A stretch of 64,000 nucleotides of DNA from contig DCKY01000187.1 in assembly GCA_002320775.1 (NCBI GenBank), forward strand, positions 15,777 to 79,776. Reading direction: 5' to 3'. This document shows positions 8,777 to 18,000 of this stretch, piece after piece. The notes below the pieces were generated by a model. The model was given only the letters and a program-made list of their open reading frames with translations, ran no database searches and was not told where the DNA came from. Both the position numbers and the translations under genes were made by a program. This stretch comes from Planctomycetes bacterium UBA1662 (GTDB lineage Bacteria > Planctomycetota > UBA8108). Within the stretch, counting starts at the first letter, position 1. The number at the start of each line of letters is the position of its first letter.

Positions 8777-10057
8777 ATGGTCGGCAGGAAGAGCCAGCAA
8801 CCGGACGAATTGCGCTACAGGGTGGTTCTGGGAGACTCGCGCTCGATGGCCGACGTCGAGGATGGCTCAGTGCACCTGGTGGTGACCTCCCCTCCCTACT
8901 GGCAGTTGAAGGACTACGAGGCCGAGGACCAGATCGGCTTTCACCAGGAATACGATGAGTACATCGGCGAGCTTGACAGGGTCTGGGGCGAATGCGAGCG
9001 GGCACTCCACCCTGGCTGCAGGCTGGCGGTCAATATCGGCGACCAGTTCCTTCGCGCCAAGACCTACGGCCGGTACCGGGTCGCGGCGATCCATGCGGAT
9101 ATCATTCGCGGCTGTGTCGGCCGGGGTCTCGATTTCATGGGCTCGATCATCTGGCAGAAGGTGACGACGATGAACACATCCGGGGGCGGAGTGATCATGG
9201 GCTCCTTTCCCTATCCCCGCAACGGTATCGTGAAGCTCGATTACGAGCACATCCTGCTGTTCAAGAAGCTGGGCAAGGCTCCGCGGCCGGATCCCGCGCA
9301 GAAGGAGCTCTCGCGCCTGAGCACGGAGGAGTGGAACGAGTATTTCTACGGTCACTGGACCTTTCCTGGCGCCAGGCAGGAGGACCATATCGCTGTTTTT
9401 CCCCGTGAGCTTCCCCGCCGGCTGATCCGAATGTTCACCTTCGCCGGGGAGACGGTTCTCGATCCCTTCCTCGGCAGTGGAACCACGTTGAGCGTGGCGC
9501 GCGAGCTGGGCCGGTCCTGTACGGGCTACGAGCTCAACCCCGCGTTCCTCGCTACCATTCGCGAGAAGACGGGGTTTGGTGAACAAAAGGAGTTTTTTCA
9601 CGGGCAAGAGAAGTTGGAGGTGATCGACAAGCTTCCGTTCGCGGACGAAGAGAACGGCAAGGCGGGCGAACCCTCCGCCAGGGGGCCGGCTGGGAGCTTT
9701 GGTTCCGTCATTCGAAAGGGCGACAGCCGGCGGCGGGAGGAGTATCACCGGGTCCGGGAGGTTCTGGACGTTCGGACGATTGAGCTCGAAGACGGCAGGA
9801 ACCTGAAGCTCCTTGGCCTGATCGAGGCCGGCGGAGCGGGAGGGGCGGAGCGTCTTCGCGAGCTGGTCGATGGGAAGCAGGTCTATTTCAAGAACGATCC
9901 CGGGACAGATGGAGAGGATGGGGTCTATCTCTACCTGCGTAACAGGACCTGCATCAATTCACGGTTGATCAGGGATGGGGCTGCCGGAGTTGACGAGGGT
10001 CGTGAATACAGGATGAAGAAGCGGTTCCTGCGCTACCGGGCTGAGCTCGAATCCTGA
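8777..10057 (+). CDS. Beta-class DNA methyltransferase with C-terminal degenerate SNase-like domain
   Basis: The 426-residue protein is a SAM-dependent DNA amino-methyltransferase. Motif IV (VTSPPYW, residues 36-42) precedes motif I (DPFLGSGTT, residues 229-237). This order defines the beta class of N6-adenine or N4-cytosine enzymes. The target-recognition region lies between them. From about residue 325 onward there is an extra domain whose strand pattern (LKLLGL, LRELVDGKQVYFKND, GVYLYLRN, INSRLIRDGAA) recalls the staphylococcal nuclease OB fold. The nuclease residues usually found in Asp-Ala-Pro-Glu and in the later Arg position are not seen, so the tail is probably a binding module. No restriction enzyme is adjacent. 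ATG 8777 follows AGGGAGG at good spacing; the frame extends upstream into dusB but that part is not used. Confidence 0.88.
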   Translation: MVGRKSQQPDELRYRVVLGDSRSMADVEDGSVHLVVTSPPYWQLKDYEAEDQIGFHQEYDEYIGELDRVWGECERALHPGCRLAVNIGDQFLRAKTYGRYRVAAIHADIIRGCVGRGLDFMGSIIWQKVTTMNTSGGGVIMGSFPYPRNGIVKLDYEHILLFKKLGKAPRPDPAQKELSRLSTEEWNEYFYGHWTFPGARQEDHIAVFPRELPRRLIRMFTFAGETVLDPFLGSGTTLSVARELGRSCTGYELNPAFLATIREKTGFGEQKEFFHGQEKLEVIDKLPFADEENGKAGEPSARGPAGSFGSVIRKGDSRRREEYHRVREVLDVRTIELEDGRNLKLLGLIEAGGAGGAERLRELVDGKQVYFKNDPGTDGEDGVYLYLRNRTCINSRLIRDGAAGVDEGREYRMKKRFLRYRAELES

Positions 10058-10066
10058 GTCCCGCTC

Positions 10067-10894
10067 CTATCCGGCCTCCAGGTGATCAAGGAGCGCCGCT
10101 CCCTCATCGAGGCCCGGGGCGAGGAAGTGAGCCCCCGCCTTCAGCAGCCGCTCGCGCTTGCCGCTGTTCATATGGTAGCGGTTCTTTTCCCGGGTGTGGA
10201 TACCGAAGGCTACGGCCCCGGTTTCCCGGCCATCCTGGATCTCGACATAGCCATCTCCAATGACGATGAGCTCGGGACCGTCGAGGCCGTGGCCCGAGAT
10301 GATTCGCTCGATCACCATTCGCTTCGAGAAGTTTTCGTATTGTCGAAGCGCTCCGAATATCCGGTCCTCGAAAAGATGCTCGAAGCCCAGGAGGGCGGCG
10401 TCTCTTCGAACCAGGTCCTCATCCGTTCCGCTGGCGAGGTAGCAGGTCACTCCGCGTCCCGCCAACTCCTCCAGGAAGGCAAGTGAGCCGGGGACCAGGA
10501 AATCTCCGGGCGGAAGCAGGCCGTCCTCAATCGCCGAGAGCCGGTCCGAGATGGCGGCATCGAGCCGGTCATTGTAGAGCGCCTTGTATTCAAGGGGCTC
10601 CAGCGGCGAGCCGCCGCGCCTCTTGATCTCCTCGCAGAGGCGGATCATCTGGTAGATGGTCTGCTTGCCGGTGAGCTTGTCTACGAACCCGGTCACCAGC
10701 GCCTCGATTTCTTCGCGGGACTCGTCCCGTCCGCAGTCCTCAAGCAGGTCGACCATCAGGGGGACCATCTGGTCCTGCCATCCATCCCTGAGCAGGGACA
10801 GGGTGCCATCGAGATCAAAGAGGGCGTAGCGGAGGGGCCTCCGCCGCGGCTCCTCTACGATCTCGATGGCTGTCCCGGGTATCCTGGGGAGCAA
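10067..10894 (-). CDS. HAD-superfamily hydrolase (phosphatase)
   Basis: The 275-residue protein has the HAD nucleophile motif ALFDLDGTLS near residue 25. It has a helical cap, a motif II-like stretch CYLASGTDEDLVRRD, and an acidic motif IV-like VIGDGYVEIQDG. It resembles phosphoglycolate phosphatase-type or sugar-phosphatase members. The substrate cannot be told from sequence. The longest frame starts at a TTG codon (10894), six bases after the thiol peroxidase stop, which suggests coupled translation. No ATG exists before the nucleophile motif, so TTG is the likely start. Confidence 0.84.
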   Translation of the reverse strand: MLPRIPGTAIEIVEEPRRRPLRYALFDLDGTLSLLRDGWQDQMVPLMVDLLEDCGRDESREEIEALVTGFVDKLTGKQTIYQMIRLCEEIKRRGGSPLEPLEYKALYNDRLDAAISDRLSAIEDGLLPPGDFLVPGSLAFLEELAGRGVTCYLASGTDEDLVRRDAALLGFEHLFEDRIFGALRQYENFSKRMVIERIISGHGLDGPELIVIGDGYVEIQDGRETGAVAFGIHTREKNRYHMNSGKRERLLKAGAHFLAPGLDEGAALLDHLEAG

Positions 10895-10900
10895 CCGCGA

Positions 10901-11416
10901 TTAACCGGCGGCAGCGCCTACGGCGGCGAGGGCCGCGTCGTAATCGGGATGATCGGTCATCTCCGGAACGACCTCGACATAGGTAATCTTGTTCTCGGCA
11001 TCGACAACGAAGATCGCGCGGGTCAGGAGCTTGAGCTCCTTGATCAGCACGCCATAGGCGTTGGCGAAGGAGAGCTCACGGTGGTCCGACAGGGTCGTCA
11101 TTTCGACCTCTTCGGCACCGCACCAGCGGCCCTGCGCGAAGGGCAGGTCGGCGCTGACGGTGAGAACCTCGACATTTTCCGGAAGTCCGGAGATTTCTCC
11201 GGCGAAACGCTTGGTCTGCTCGGAGCAGACGCCGGTATCGAGCGAGGGAACCACCGAGATCAGCCTTACCTTGCCGGCTGAGGAGGCAAGGTTTACGGCT
11301 TCTAGGCCGCCATCGATCACATCAAAATCAGGTGCCTGGTCGCCAGCCTGCAATACCGGTCCTACGAGGGTCAGGGGCGCTCCCTGGAAAGTTACTCCGC
11401 CTTCTCTTTCGCTCAT
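10901..11416 (-). CDS. tpx: Thiol peroxidase (atypical 2-Cys peroxiredoxin)
   Basis: The 171-residue Tpx-type peroxiredoxin reduces hydrogen and organic peroxides using thioredoxin. The peroxidatic cysteine is Cys64 in VPSLDTGVCSEQT. The resolving cysteine is Cys99 in GRWCGAEEV. The spacing of 35 residues is typical for Tpx. The N-terminal FQGAPLTLVG and the C-terminal YVEVVPEMTDHPDYDAAL are also family features. It is likely cytoplasmic because no signal peptide is visible. It is the first gene of a probable two-gene unit with the HAD hydrolase downstream, divergent from proA. Confidence 0.95.
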   Translation of the reverse strand: MSEREGGVTFQGAPLTLVGPVLQAGDQAPDFDVIDGGLEAVNLASSAGKVRLISVVPSLDTGVCSEQTKRFAGEISGLPENVEVLTVSADLPFAQGRWCGAEEVEMTTLSDHRELSFANAYGVLIKELKLLTRAIFVVDAENKITYVEVVPEMTDHPDYDAALAAVGAAAG

Positions 11417-11604
11417 TGTTTTGAACCTTTCCGTTCTCTATAAATATGGCTGTCGCCGAGGTCAGCCTGAAATAAGACAGGCGGGGCATAATAACGAAAA
11501 CTGGCGTGTACTTCAATGAGCGTGGCCGGCATCCTTGTACCTTTGAGACGGCAGCCTGAATCGTTTATCCTGAGCGGGATCTTTGTGGCTGGCCCGGTGA
11601 GAGC

Positions 11605-12945
11605 ATGAGCGCGGAAAAAACTGAAAAGACCCCATCGGTAGAGACCATCGCCCGGCGGGCGCGGGCCGCCGCCCTGCAGCTGGCGGCGCTCTCTACCGAG
11701 AGCAAGAATGCCGCCCTCGAGGCGGTCGGGAGCAAGCTGGAGAAGAGACGCGAAGACATCCTGGAGGCCAACCGTGCCGACAAGGCGGACTGCGAGGCTG
11801 AGGTTGAAGCCGGAAGCCTGAGCGGAGCCCTGTTCAAGCGTCTTGATCTCGAGGGGAGCAAGTTCGAATCCATGCTGGCCGGGGTTGGCGACGTCGCCCG
11901 GTTACCGGACCCGGTCGGACAGGTGACCCTCGCGACGAGGCTCGATGAGGGGCTTGATCTCTATCGGGTAAGTTGTCCGCTTGGAGTCATCGGAGTTATT
12001 TTCGAGGCGCGGCCCGAGGCGGCCGTGCAGATTGCCGCTCTTGCGCTTAAATCCTCCAACGCCGTCATCCTCAAGGGCGGCCGCGAGGCCTCCCGAACGA
12101 ACGAGGCCCTGGTCTCGGTCATCCAGGAGGCTCTCGGCGAAGTCGATGGAGTGTCGCCGGATGCGGTTCAGCTCGTCTCGACTCGAGAGGAGGTGCGGGA
12201 GATGCTCGATCTGGATCGCTGGATCGACCTGATCATTCCCCGGGGCTCGAATGAGCTGGTGCAGTCCATCCAGGAGGCGACTCGTATTCCCGTTCTCGGC
12301 CATGCCGATGGGATCTGCTCGGTTTATATCGATCGAGAAGCCGATGAGCGTAAAGCGGTGGCCGTCAGCGTCGATGCGAAGACTCATTATCCGGCCGCCT
12401 GCAATGCCTGCGAGACGCTGCTGGTTCATCGCGAGCGGCTTGGCGACCTGCTTCCCGTCCTGGGCGCGGCCCTGCGCGAGGCCGGCGTGGAGATCAGGGC
12501 CGACGAAGAGGCCGCCGCGCATCTTGATGCATCCATCGCCGCCGTCCCCGAGGATTACGACACCGAGTTTCTGGACAGGATCCTGGCGGTCAGGACGGTT
12601 GCCTCGCTCGAGGAGGCTGTTGAACACATCAACTCGCATGGATCCCATCACACCGATGCGATCGTGACCGAGGATGCCGCCGCCGCCGAGTATTTTCTCT
12701 CGCGGGTTGATTCAGCGGGCGTTTTTCACAACGCCTCGACCCGCTTCGCCGATGGCTTCCGCTTCGGCCTCGGGGCGGAGGTTGGCATCAGCACCAACAA
12801 GACCCACGCTCGCGGCCCGGTTGGTCTCGAGGGGCTGGTCATCTACAAGTACCGGCTCTACGGCTCCGGGCATGCCGCCGCCGACTACGATCCGGGCGCC
12901 AGCGCATTCCTCCACGATGAGATTGAACCCAGGGAGCTTCCCTGA
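11605..12945 (+). CDS. proA: Glutamate-5-semialdehyde dehydrogenase (gamma-glutamyl phosphate reductase)
   Basis: The 446-residue enzyme performs the second step of proline synthesis, reducing gamma-glutamyl phosphate with NADPH. The catalytic cysteine is Cys266 in YPAACNACETLLVH. Other family landmarks are CPLGVIGVIFEARPEA, LKGGREASRTNEAL, IPRGSNELV and EVGISTNKTHARGPVGLEGL near the C-terminus. It is complete. Its partner proB is in the window but 47 kb away on the opposite strand, so the two are not an operon here. Confidence 0.96.
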   Translation: MSAEKTEKTPSVETIARRARAAALQLAALSTESKNAALEAVGSKLEKRREDILEANRADKADCEAEVEAGSLSGALFKRLDLEGSKFESMLAGVGDVARLPDPVGQVTLATRLDEGLDLYRVSCPLGVIGVIFEARPEAAVQIAALALKSSNAVILKGGREASRTNEALVSVIQEALGEVDGVSPDAVQLVSTREEVREMLDLDRWIDLIIPRGSNELVQSIQEATRIPVLGHADGICSVYIDREADERKAVAVSVDAKTHYPAACNACETLLVHRERLGDLLPVLGAALREAGVEIRADEEAAAHLDASIAAVPEDYDTEFLDRILAVRTVASLEEAVEHINSHGSHHTDAIVTEDAAAAEYFLSRVDSAGVFHNASTRFADGFRFGLGAEVGISTNKTHARGPVGLEGLVIYKYRLYGSGHAAADYDPGASAFLHDEIEPRELP

Positions 12946-12996
12946 GCTCTTTTCGGCTCTCCGGCGCTCTGCAAGGGTTCCTTCGGTCCTCAACTC

Positions 12997-13025
12997 TTGA
13001 CCCCGAGATGGGCCGATGGCATACT
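12997..13025 (+). promoter_or_regulatory. Possible sigma-70-type promoter for hpnH
   Basis: TTGACC (12997-13002) and CATACT (13020-13025) are separated by 17 bases. The first box matches TTGACA at five positions and the second matches TATAAT at four. It lies about 125 bases upstream of hpnH. The match is by eye only. Confidence 0.35.
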
Positions 13026-13171
13026 CACTTTCTTGGTTGTTTCTCAGCCCGACCTGCCTGTGGGCCTTCCCTTGAAGGGCGGCTCCCGGTTGCTCTGGAG
13101 GGCTGGATTCCGCTTTTACGCGGCAGGATCAGTGCTGGAGCTCGAGAGTCATCGGCGTACCTATTTCACAG

Positions 13172-14296
<1,125 letters not shown>

Positions 14297-14308
14297 GGGG
14301 CTCCGGAG

Positions 14309-14743
14309 ATGCAGGGTGATGCTTCTGAGGCTGAATCCATTGAAGACGCCGATTCCGATGAGGCCGTCCGGTATGGCCGGGGTTTTTCCTGGGTCGAGGG
14401 TGAGCCGGGCAGCCTGGAAGAGATGGTCGAGATAGCTTTTGACTACCGCGGCGACGTGAGCATTCTGCTTAGAGACGAGGATGACCTGGTCGGCTATCTT
14501 GCCAACCGCTCCATCTCTCAGCAGGCTCCGGCAGAGTCGTGGATCGAGGTTTTTCCTGCTGCCGGGGGGGCCAGGAGGAGGATCTCGCTGGCGGCTATTC
14601 GGGGGCTGATCCTGAGTGGAAAAGACGTTGCTTCCGGAAAGTCCTGGGAGAACTGGTTGAAAAAGTATACTGAACGTCGAGACGCTCTCGCCCGGGGGGA
14701 AGATGTGGAGAATATCGATCTCTTCCCCGATGAGCTGGACTGA
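14309..14743 (+). CDS. Small conserved protein downstream of hpnH
   Basis: The 144-residue acidic protein starts 12 bases after the hpnH stop, so the two are probably cotranscribed. It has no signal peptide or membrane segment. The N-terminal 25 residues are disordered and acidic. The core reads SLEEMVEIAFDYRGDVSILL followed by DDLVGYLANR, a beta-rich motif that could be a small ligand- or RNA-binding fold. IEVFPAAGGARRRISLAAIR follows. The end is helical and charged (SWENWLKKYTERRDAL). The position suggests a role linked to hopanoid modification, but nothing in the sequence shows a catalytic site. The function is unknown. Confidence 0.7.
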   Translation: MQGDASEAESIEDADSDEAVRYGRGFSWVEGEPGSLEEMVEIAFDYRGDVSILLRDEDDLVGYLANRSISQQAPAESWIEVFPAAGGARRRISLAAIRGLILSGKDVASGKSWENWLKKYTERRDALARGEDVENIDLFPDELD

Positions 14744-14930
14744 GGGTTCCTTTCTGAAACTACCCCTCGGGGCTGTCTTTGCGCGCCGCTTTCTCTCTTT
14801 TTTCAGGCCCATGCCGCCGCTGTTCTATTGCGGTCTGAAGCTTACGGAATGCCCGATGGACAGGCTCCAGAACGATGTGGGCTTCCTTCCATGAGGCATC
14901 CACTTCGGGGCCACAATGTCATTAAAGGTC

Positions 14931-14948
14931 ACCCTGATTTGTCAGGGT
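14931..14948. promoter_or_regulatory. Perfect 7-bp inverted repeat upstream of the giant exported protein
   Basis: ACCCTGA-TTTG-TCAGGGT is a perfect inverted repeat with a four-base loop, about 85 bases before the start at 15034. There is no T-run after it on the plus strand, so it is more likely an operator or an mRNA stem-loop than a terminator. The surrounding 14744-15033 holds no convincing gene. Confidence 0.4.
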
Positions 14949-15033
14949 AGATATGGACCTATGCGGGGTTTAAAATATACGGAAGGCTTTGTGTGAGATG
15001 TTATATGTTCGTGGGGAATGGGGGATGTAAGAA

Positions 15034-18000
15034 ATGAGAGCACCGATGAAGATCTTCTGTCCTGTCGTCAGCCGGACGGCAGTTTTATTTTTTATAGCGG
15101 CTCTGCTCCTGGGCCACGCAGGCCTGCGCGCGGGTGAATTCGACATCATCATCAATGAGCTGAACTACAACGTCTTTGACAACGGCGGCGAGGACAGCCT
15201 GGAGTTCATCGAGCTCTACAATCGCGGAGGGACAGTCGTCGATCTAAGCGGCTGGGATTTCTCCCGCGGTGTGGACTTCACCTTTTCCGCGGGGACCATG
15301 GTCGAGCCAGGCGAGTATCTTGTCCTGAGTCCTGACCCTGCGGCCGCAGCGGCTCGCTATGGATTGCAGCGCGTCCTGGGACCCTATCTTGGTCAGCTGG
15401 ATAATGGCGGCGAGATCCTCGAGCTTCTCAATTCGAAGGGGCAGATGATCAGCCGGGTTCATTATGACGACAGTACGCCCTGGTCAGGCCGGCCGGATGG
15501 CCGGGGGCCGTCGCTGGAGTTTACCGGCGTTGACAATGCCAATAGCCTGGCGAGAAACTGGAAGCCCAGCAAGACTCTCGGGGGAACTCCCGGACGGGTC
15601 AACTCACGCAGGGTGCTGCCCTCGCGCCTGAGCCAGCGAGGTCCGCGTCCTATCGTCTCGTCACAGGGTATCTGGAGGACTTTCGCCGGCCGCTCAAACC
15701 CTTCGGATCCGATAGATGCCTGGACCCGGCTTGACTTTGATGACGAGGATTGGGGCGAGGCCCAGGGAGGCTTCGGGTACGGGCAGCGGGTCGGCTTCAA
15801 CTTTTCGACCCAGATCAGCAATATGCGCCGCGAGTTCAACACCTACTACATCCGCAGTAACTTTACAGTTACAGAGGACACCCTGGCGGCAATTACCGAT
15901 GGGTCGATTGATCTCAGCCTGACAGTCTCCTATGACGATGCCTTTGTCGCCTACGTAAATGGTACGGAGGTGGCCAGGGACAATGTTGGCGACCCCGGGG
16001 AACCGGTTGCCTTTGATGCCACCGGGGATGAGAGCCGCAACGAAACGGCTCGTGTTGAGCTCCCCGGCATTGCAGACCTCCTGGTTGAGGGCGAAAATGT
16101 TTTCGCGCTCCAGGGTGTCAATGCTACACGGAACAGCAGGGACTTCTATATCGCCGCCGATCTGCTCATGGCGGAGAACTCTCAGGATGAGAAGGAAGAT
16201 GAATCGGCAAATCCCTACATCGGAAGAATTATCAACGAGCTGCTGGCCGGTGAAGGGGATGACCCGGGCTTTATAGAGCTCTTCAATCCCGAGGACGAGG
16301 AGCTCGACCTCAGCGGTAATGTCCTGCTCTCCAGTCGCGGTAATTTTCTCTACGAGATTCCCGGCGGGACCGTTCTTGCCCCGGGAGAGTTTGTAGTCTT
16401 TGACAGCAAGGTGTTGGCTCTTCCTGTTCCAGCCGGCGGCGCCCGCTATGTTCTGCTTGCGGCCGATGGCCGCACTGTTCTCGATGACATCGATGTCGAG
16501 ATCGAGACGCCTGGCCGAAGTGTGGGCCGTTTCCCTGAGGGGGATGAAGATGTCTACGTGCTGGACCAGCCGACCAACGGCGCGGCCAACACCTATGCGT
16601 ACAGCTCACCGGTGGTCATCAACGAGATTCATTTTCATCCGCCCTATGTTCCCGCCGGCAAGGACTGCTCCCGACAGTGTTCGGACGCTCGTCAGTGGGT
16701 TGAGCTGTTGAACCGCAGCGAGGAAGCTGTGGACCTTGGCGGCTGGAAGCTCACCAATGGAATCAGGTATACCTTCGAGCCCGGCACCATCCTGGCTGCC
16801 GGAGCCTACCTTGTCGTAGCCTCTTCACTGGAGGAATTTTCGGCGCTCCACGATGGTGTCGAAAATGTCGTCGGCGACTGGTCCGGGCGTCTCAACCACG
16901 CCACCGAGACGATCAACCTGCGTGATGGTCTCGGTAACCGTGTCGACAGGGTGATCTACGGAGACGGCGGCGCGAAGAATGACGAGGATCCCGATGATGG
17001 AGTGGACGATCGCACCTTCCGCGGCAGCACCTGGCCGATACTTGCGGATGGAGATGGCCCCACCATCGAACTCATCAACCCGGGCCTCGGCAACCGGGCC
17101 GGTGTTTCCTGGAGGGCCTCCAATGATGCCGGTGGAACTCCCGGTGTCCAGAACTCAGTTTTTGAGGCGGACCCCGCCCCCTCGATCAGGTCGGTGAAGC
17201 ATTCCCCCGCCGTTCCGCGCAGCGATGAGGCCGTGGTGGTGACCTGCTCGATCTCGGCTCTCGAGGCTCTGACCGAGGCCGAGGTCCAATGGTCGATAGC
17301 GGGAGGCCCCTCCGGCAACGCGAATCTTCGAGACGATGGCGCGGGTCCTGATGAGCTCGCCCAGGATGGCGTCTTCTCAGCCAGTATCCCGGCGCAGGAT
17401 GATGGGGACATCGTTAGATTCTCGGTCGTTGCCGCGACTGGCGCTGGCGGCAGAGTTCGTCTGCCGCTTGAGCCGGAGGCGGACCCTTTCCGCGGGTTCC
17501 AGGGGGTCTTCTATCTCTACGAGGTAGATAATTCGAATCCGCCGGATACCGGCGCTGCGGTCTTCCGCATCATCATGAATCCGAACGACAGCGATGAGCT
17601 TGAGGACCGCGATGAGGACAGCAACGTTCTCCTGCCGGCGACGCTGATCTGCGATGGAGAGATCTACTATTGCGCCGGTGTTCGTTATCGAGGCGAGAAC
17701 TCACGTCGATTGACCAACAAGGCCTTCAAGATCAGGCTCCCGCCGGAGAATTCCTGCAAGGGTATTGGAAATATCAATCTGCTTGCGGGTAATGGAAATG
17801 ATTTCGGCACCTCGACCTTCAACGAGCTTCTCTCTTCCGATCTCTATCGAAGAGCTGGTGCGCCTTACCCCCAGGAATGGAACGCTGTCCTGCATTTTGC
17901 CGGAGTTGTGGGACGTAATTACGACACCCGCTACATTCGCAAGGAGGCCTATGACGATGACTTCCTCACGCGTTTCTTCGCCGGCAATTCAGGAGGTAAC

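Noticed and set aside
8867..9748. 293-codon minus-strand frame inside the methyltransferase
   Set aside because: No recognisable motifs, and it is covered by the plus-strand methyltransferase with both catalytic motifs.
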